This document shows positions 63,565 to 64,000 of a stretch of DNA of 64,000 nt, one piece after another. The notes beneath the pieces were generated by a model, which saw only the letters and a program-made list of their open reading frames with translations, ran no database searches and was not told where the DNA came from. This DNA comes from an uncultured Paracoccaceae bacterium (GTDB lineage: Bacteria; Pseudomonadota; Alphaproteobacteria; Rhodobacterales; Rhodobacteraceae): contig CALICM010000002.1 of NCBI GenBank assembly GCA_938049225.1, forward strand, positions 62,001-126,000. The letters run 5' to 3'. Made by a program: the position numbers and the translations under genes. Every line of letters begins with the position of its first letter. The stretch's first letter is position 1.

Positions 63565-64000
63565 CTACCAGAGGCTGGCGATGTCGCGACCGCGCTCGGC
63601 CAGTACAAAGCGGGCGGTCTGCCCGCGGGCGTCAAAGGCATTACCGACCCACTCGCCGTTGCGGTCGTAATAAAGATCCAAGCGTCCGATATCGCCCCGG
63701 ATGTTCCAAACGGTTGCCTGTGTGGGGCCAGTTGGGGTCGGCACCTCCATCCCCCCGCCGTTCGAAGCACGCACGTTCAACGGCAAACCGTTCTGGGTCG
63801 AGATCCAGACATTGCGCTCAAGAAAAGCTTGGGTCCAATAGGTTGTGGTCGCGGGATTGCCTGCAATCACACCAGAATAGGCAGTTCCGTCAATCCGCAA
63901 ACCTCCCCCAACCCTTTGGGCGTCAACCTGGTCGTCGGTTCCGTTGTCGTTGGTGCGCGCACTAAGGCTTTGCAACTGCCCCTGAGCCCAAGTTTCCCGG
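63565..64000 (-). CDS. DUF6134-like secreted protein, 5' truncated
   Basis: The frame runs open to the right edge of the window, so the N-terminus is missing. The visible part, about 144 residues, shows LQSLSARTNDNGTDDQVDA, TTTYWTQAFLERNVWISTQNG and LYYDRNGEWVGNAFDARGQT, which recall DUF6134. Function unknown. It is cotranscribed with the short-chain dehydrogenase that follows. Confidence 0.7.
   Translation of the reverse strand, partial: RETWAQGQLQSLSARTNDNGTDDQVDAQRVGGGLRIDGTAYSGVIAGNPATTTYWTQAFLERNVWISTQNGLPLNVRASNGGGMEVPTPTGPTQATVWNIRGDIGRLDLYYDRNGEWVGNAFDARGQTARFVLAERGRDIASLW

Noticed and set aside
1-64000. CRISPR arrays, insertion sequences, prophage genes
   Set aside because: No spaced direct repeats, transposase or phage proteins were seen.

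Overview
The window is chromosomal DNA of an alphaproteobacterium, most likely of the Rhodobacteraceae (roseobacter group). The evidence is the high GC content, the DUF177-rpmF-plsX-fabH-ihfA-merR gene order, a SAM-II riboswitch on metZ, an Irr-type iron box on mbfA, a CtrA-type box, a double-length dCTP deaminase, and glycyl-tRNA synthetase subunit genes separated by small roseobacter-type genes. I see no insertion sequence, prophage, CRISPR array, rRNA operon or replication origin.

Layout. 0-6.4 kb: the end of a DUF3108 gene, a coupled YqaA/DsbB membrane pair, tRNA-Leu(CAA), a 44-residue ORF, two tandem secreted SGNH-like paralogues, a YHS protein, a methyltransferase and a LysE exporter. 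6.5-9.8 kb: four genes chained by ATGA overlaps (MBL protein, DinB protein, FAD monooxygenase, DUF2783), apparently aromatic catabolism. 9.9-14.4 kb: a fructokinase-like gene and a large PAS-GGDEF-EAL protein behind a perfect CtrA-type site. 14.7-19.1 kb: the glycine cleavage operon gcvT-gcvH-gcvP. 19.2-23.4 kb: a GlpR/DeoR regulator and a TRAP transporter. 23.5-25 kb: two small secreted proteins. 24.9-31.6 kb: a tightly coupled operon of MauG-like di-heme protein, PfkB kinase, LacD-like aldolase, fucose-isomerase-like protein, Gfo/Idh/MocA dehydrogenase and 2-hydroxyacid dehydrogenase.

31.5-37.4 kb: housekeeping genes (dcd, tRNA-Pro, merR, ihfA, fabH, plsX, rpmF, DUF177, bamE). 37.9-45 kb: msrB, olsB, iron-controlled mbfA, an alpha/beta hydrolase, riboswitch-controlled metZ, folE and a Trk potassium channel. 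45-47.6 kb: a flotillin with its YqiJ-like partner. 47.9-56 kb: glyQ, four small genes, glyS and a PPDK-like enzyme. 56-64 kb: a SleB-like hydrolase, glmM, an EamA transporter, serC-serA, a short-chain dehydrogenase and the end of a DUF6134-like gene.

The most interesting region is the 24.9-31.6 kb operon. Its isomerase, PfkB kinase and class I aldolase have the logic of sulfoglycolysis (the YihV/YihT families), but with a different isomerase family and an unusual pair of dehydrogenases. The substrate is unknown. Other notable points are the metZ riboswitch with its terminator, an Irr-type box placed inside the mbfA promoter, mutually exclusive hairpins ahead of serC, and low-GC patches inside gcvT and glyS.
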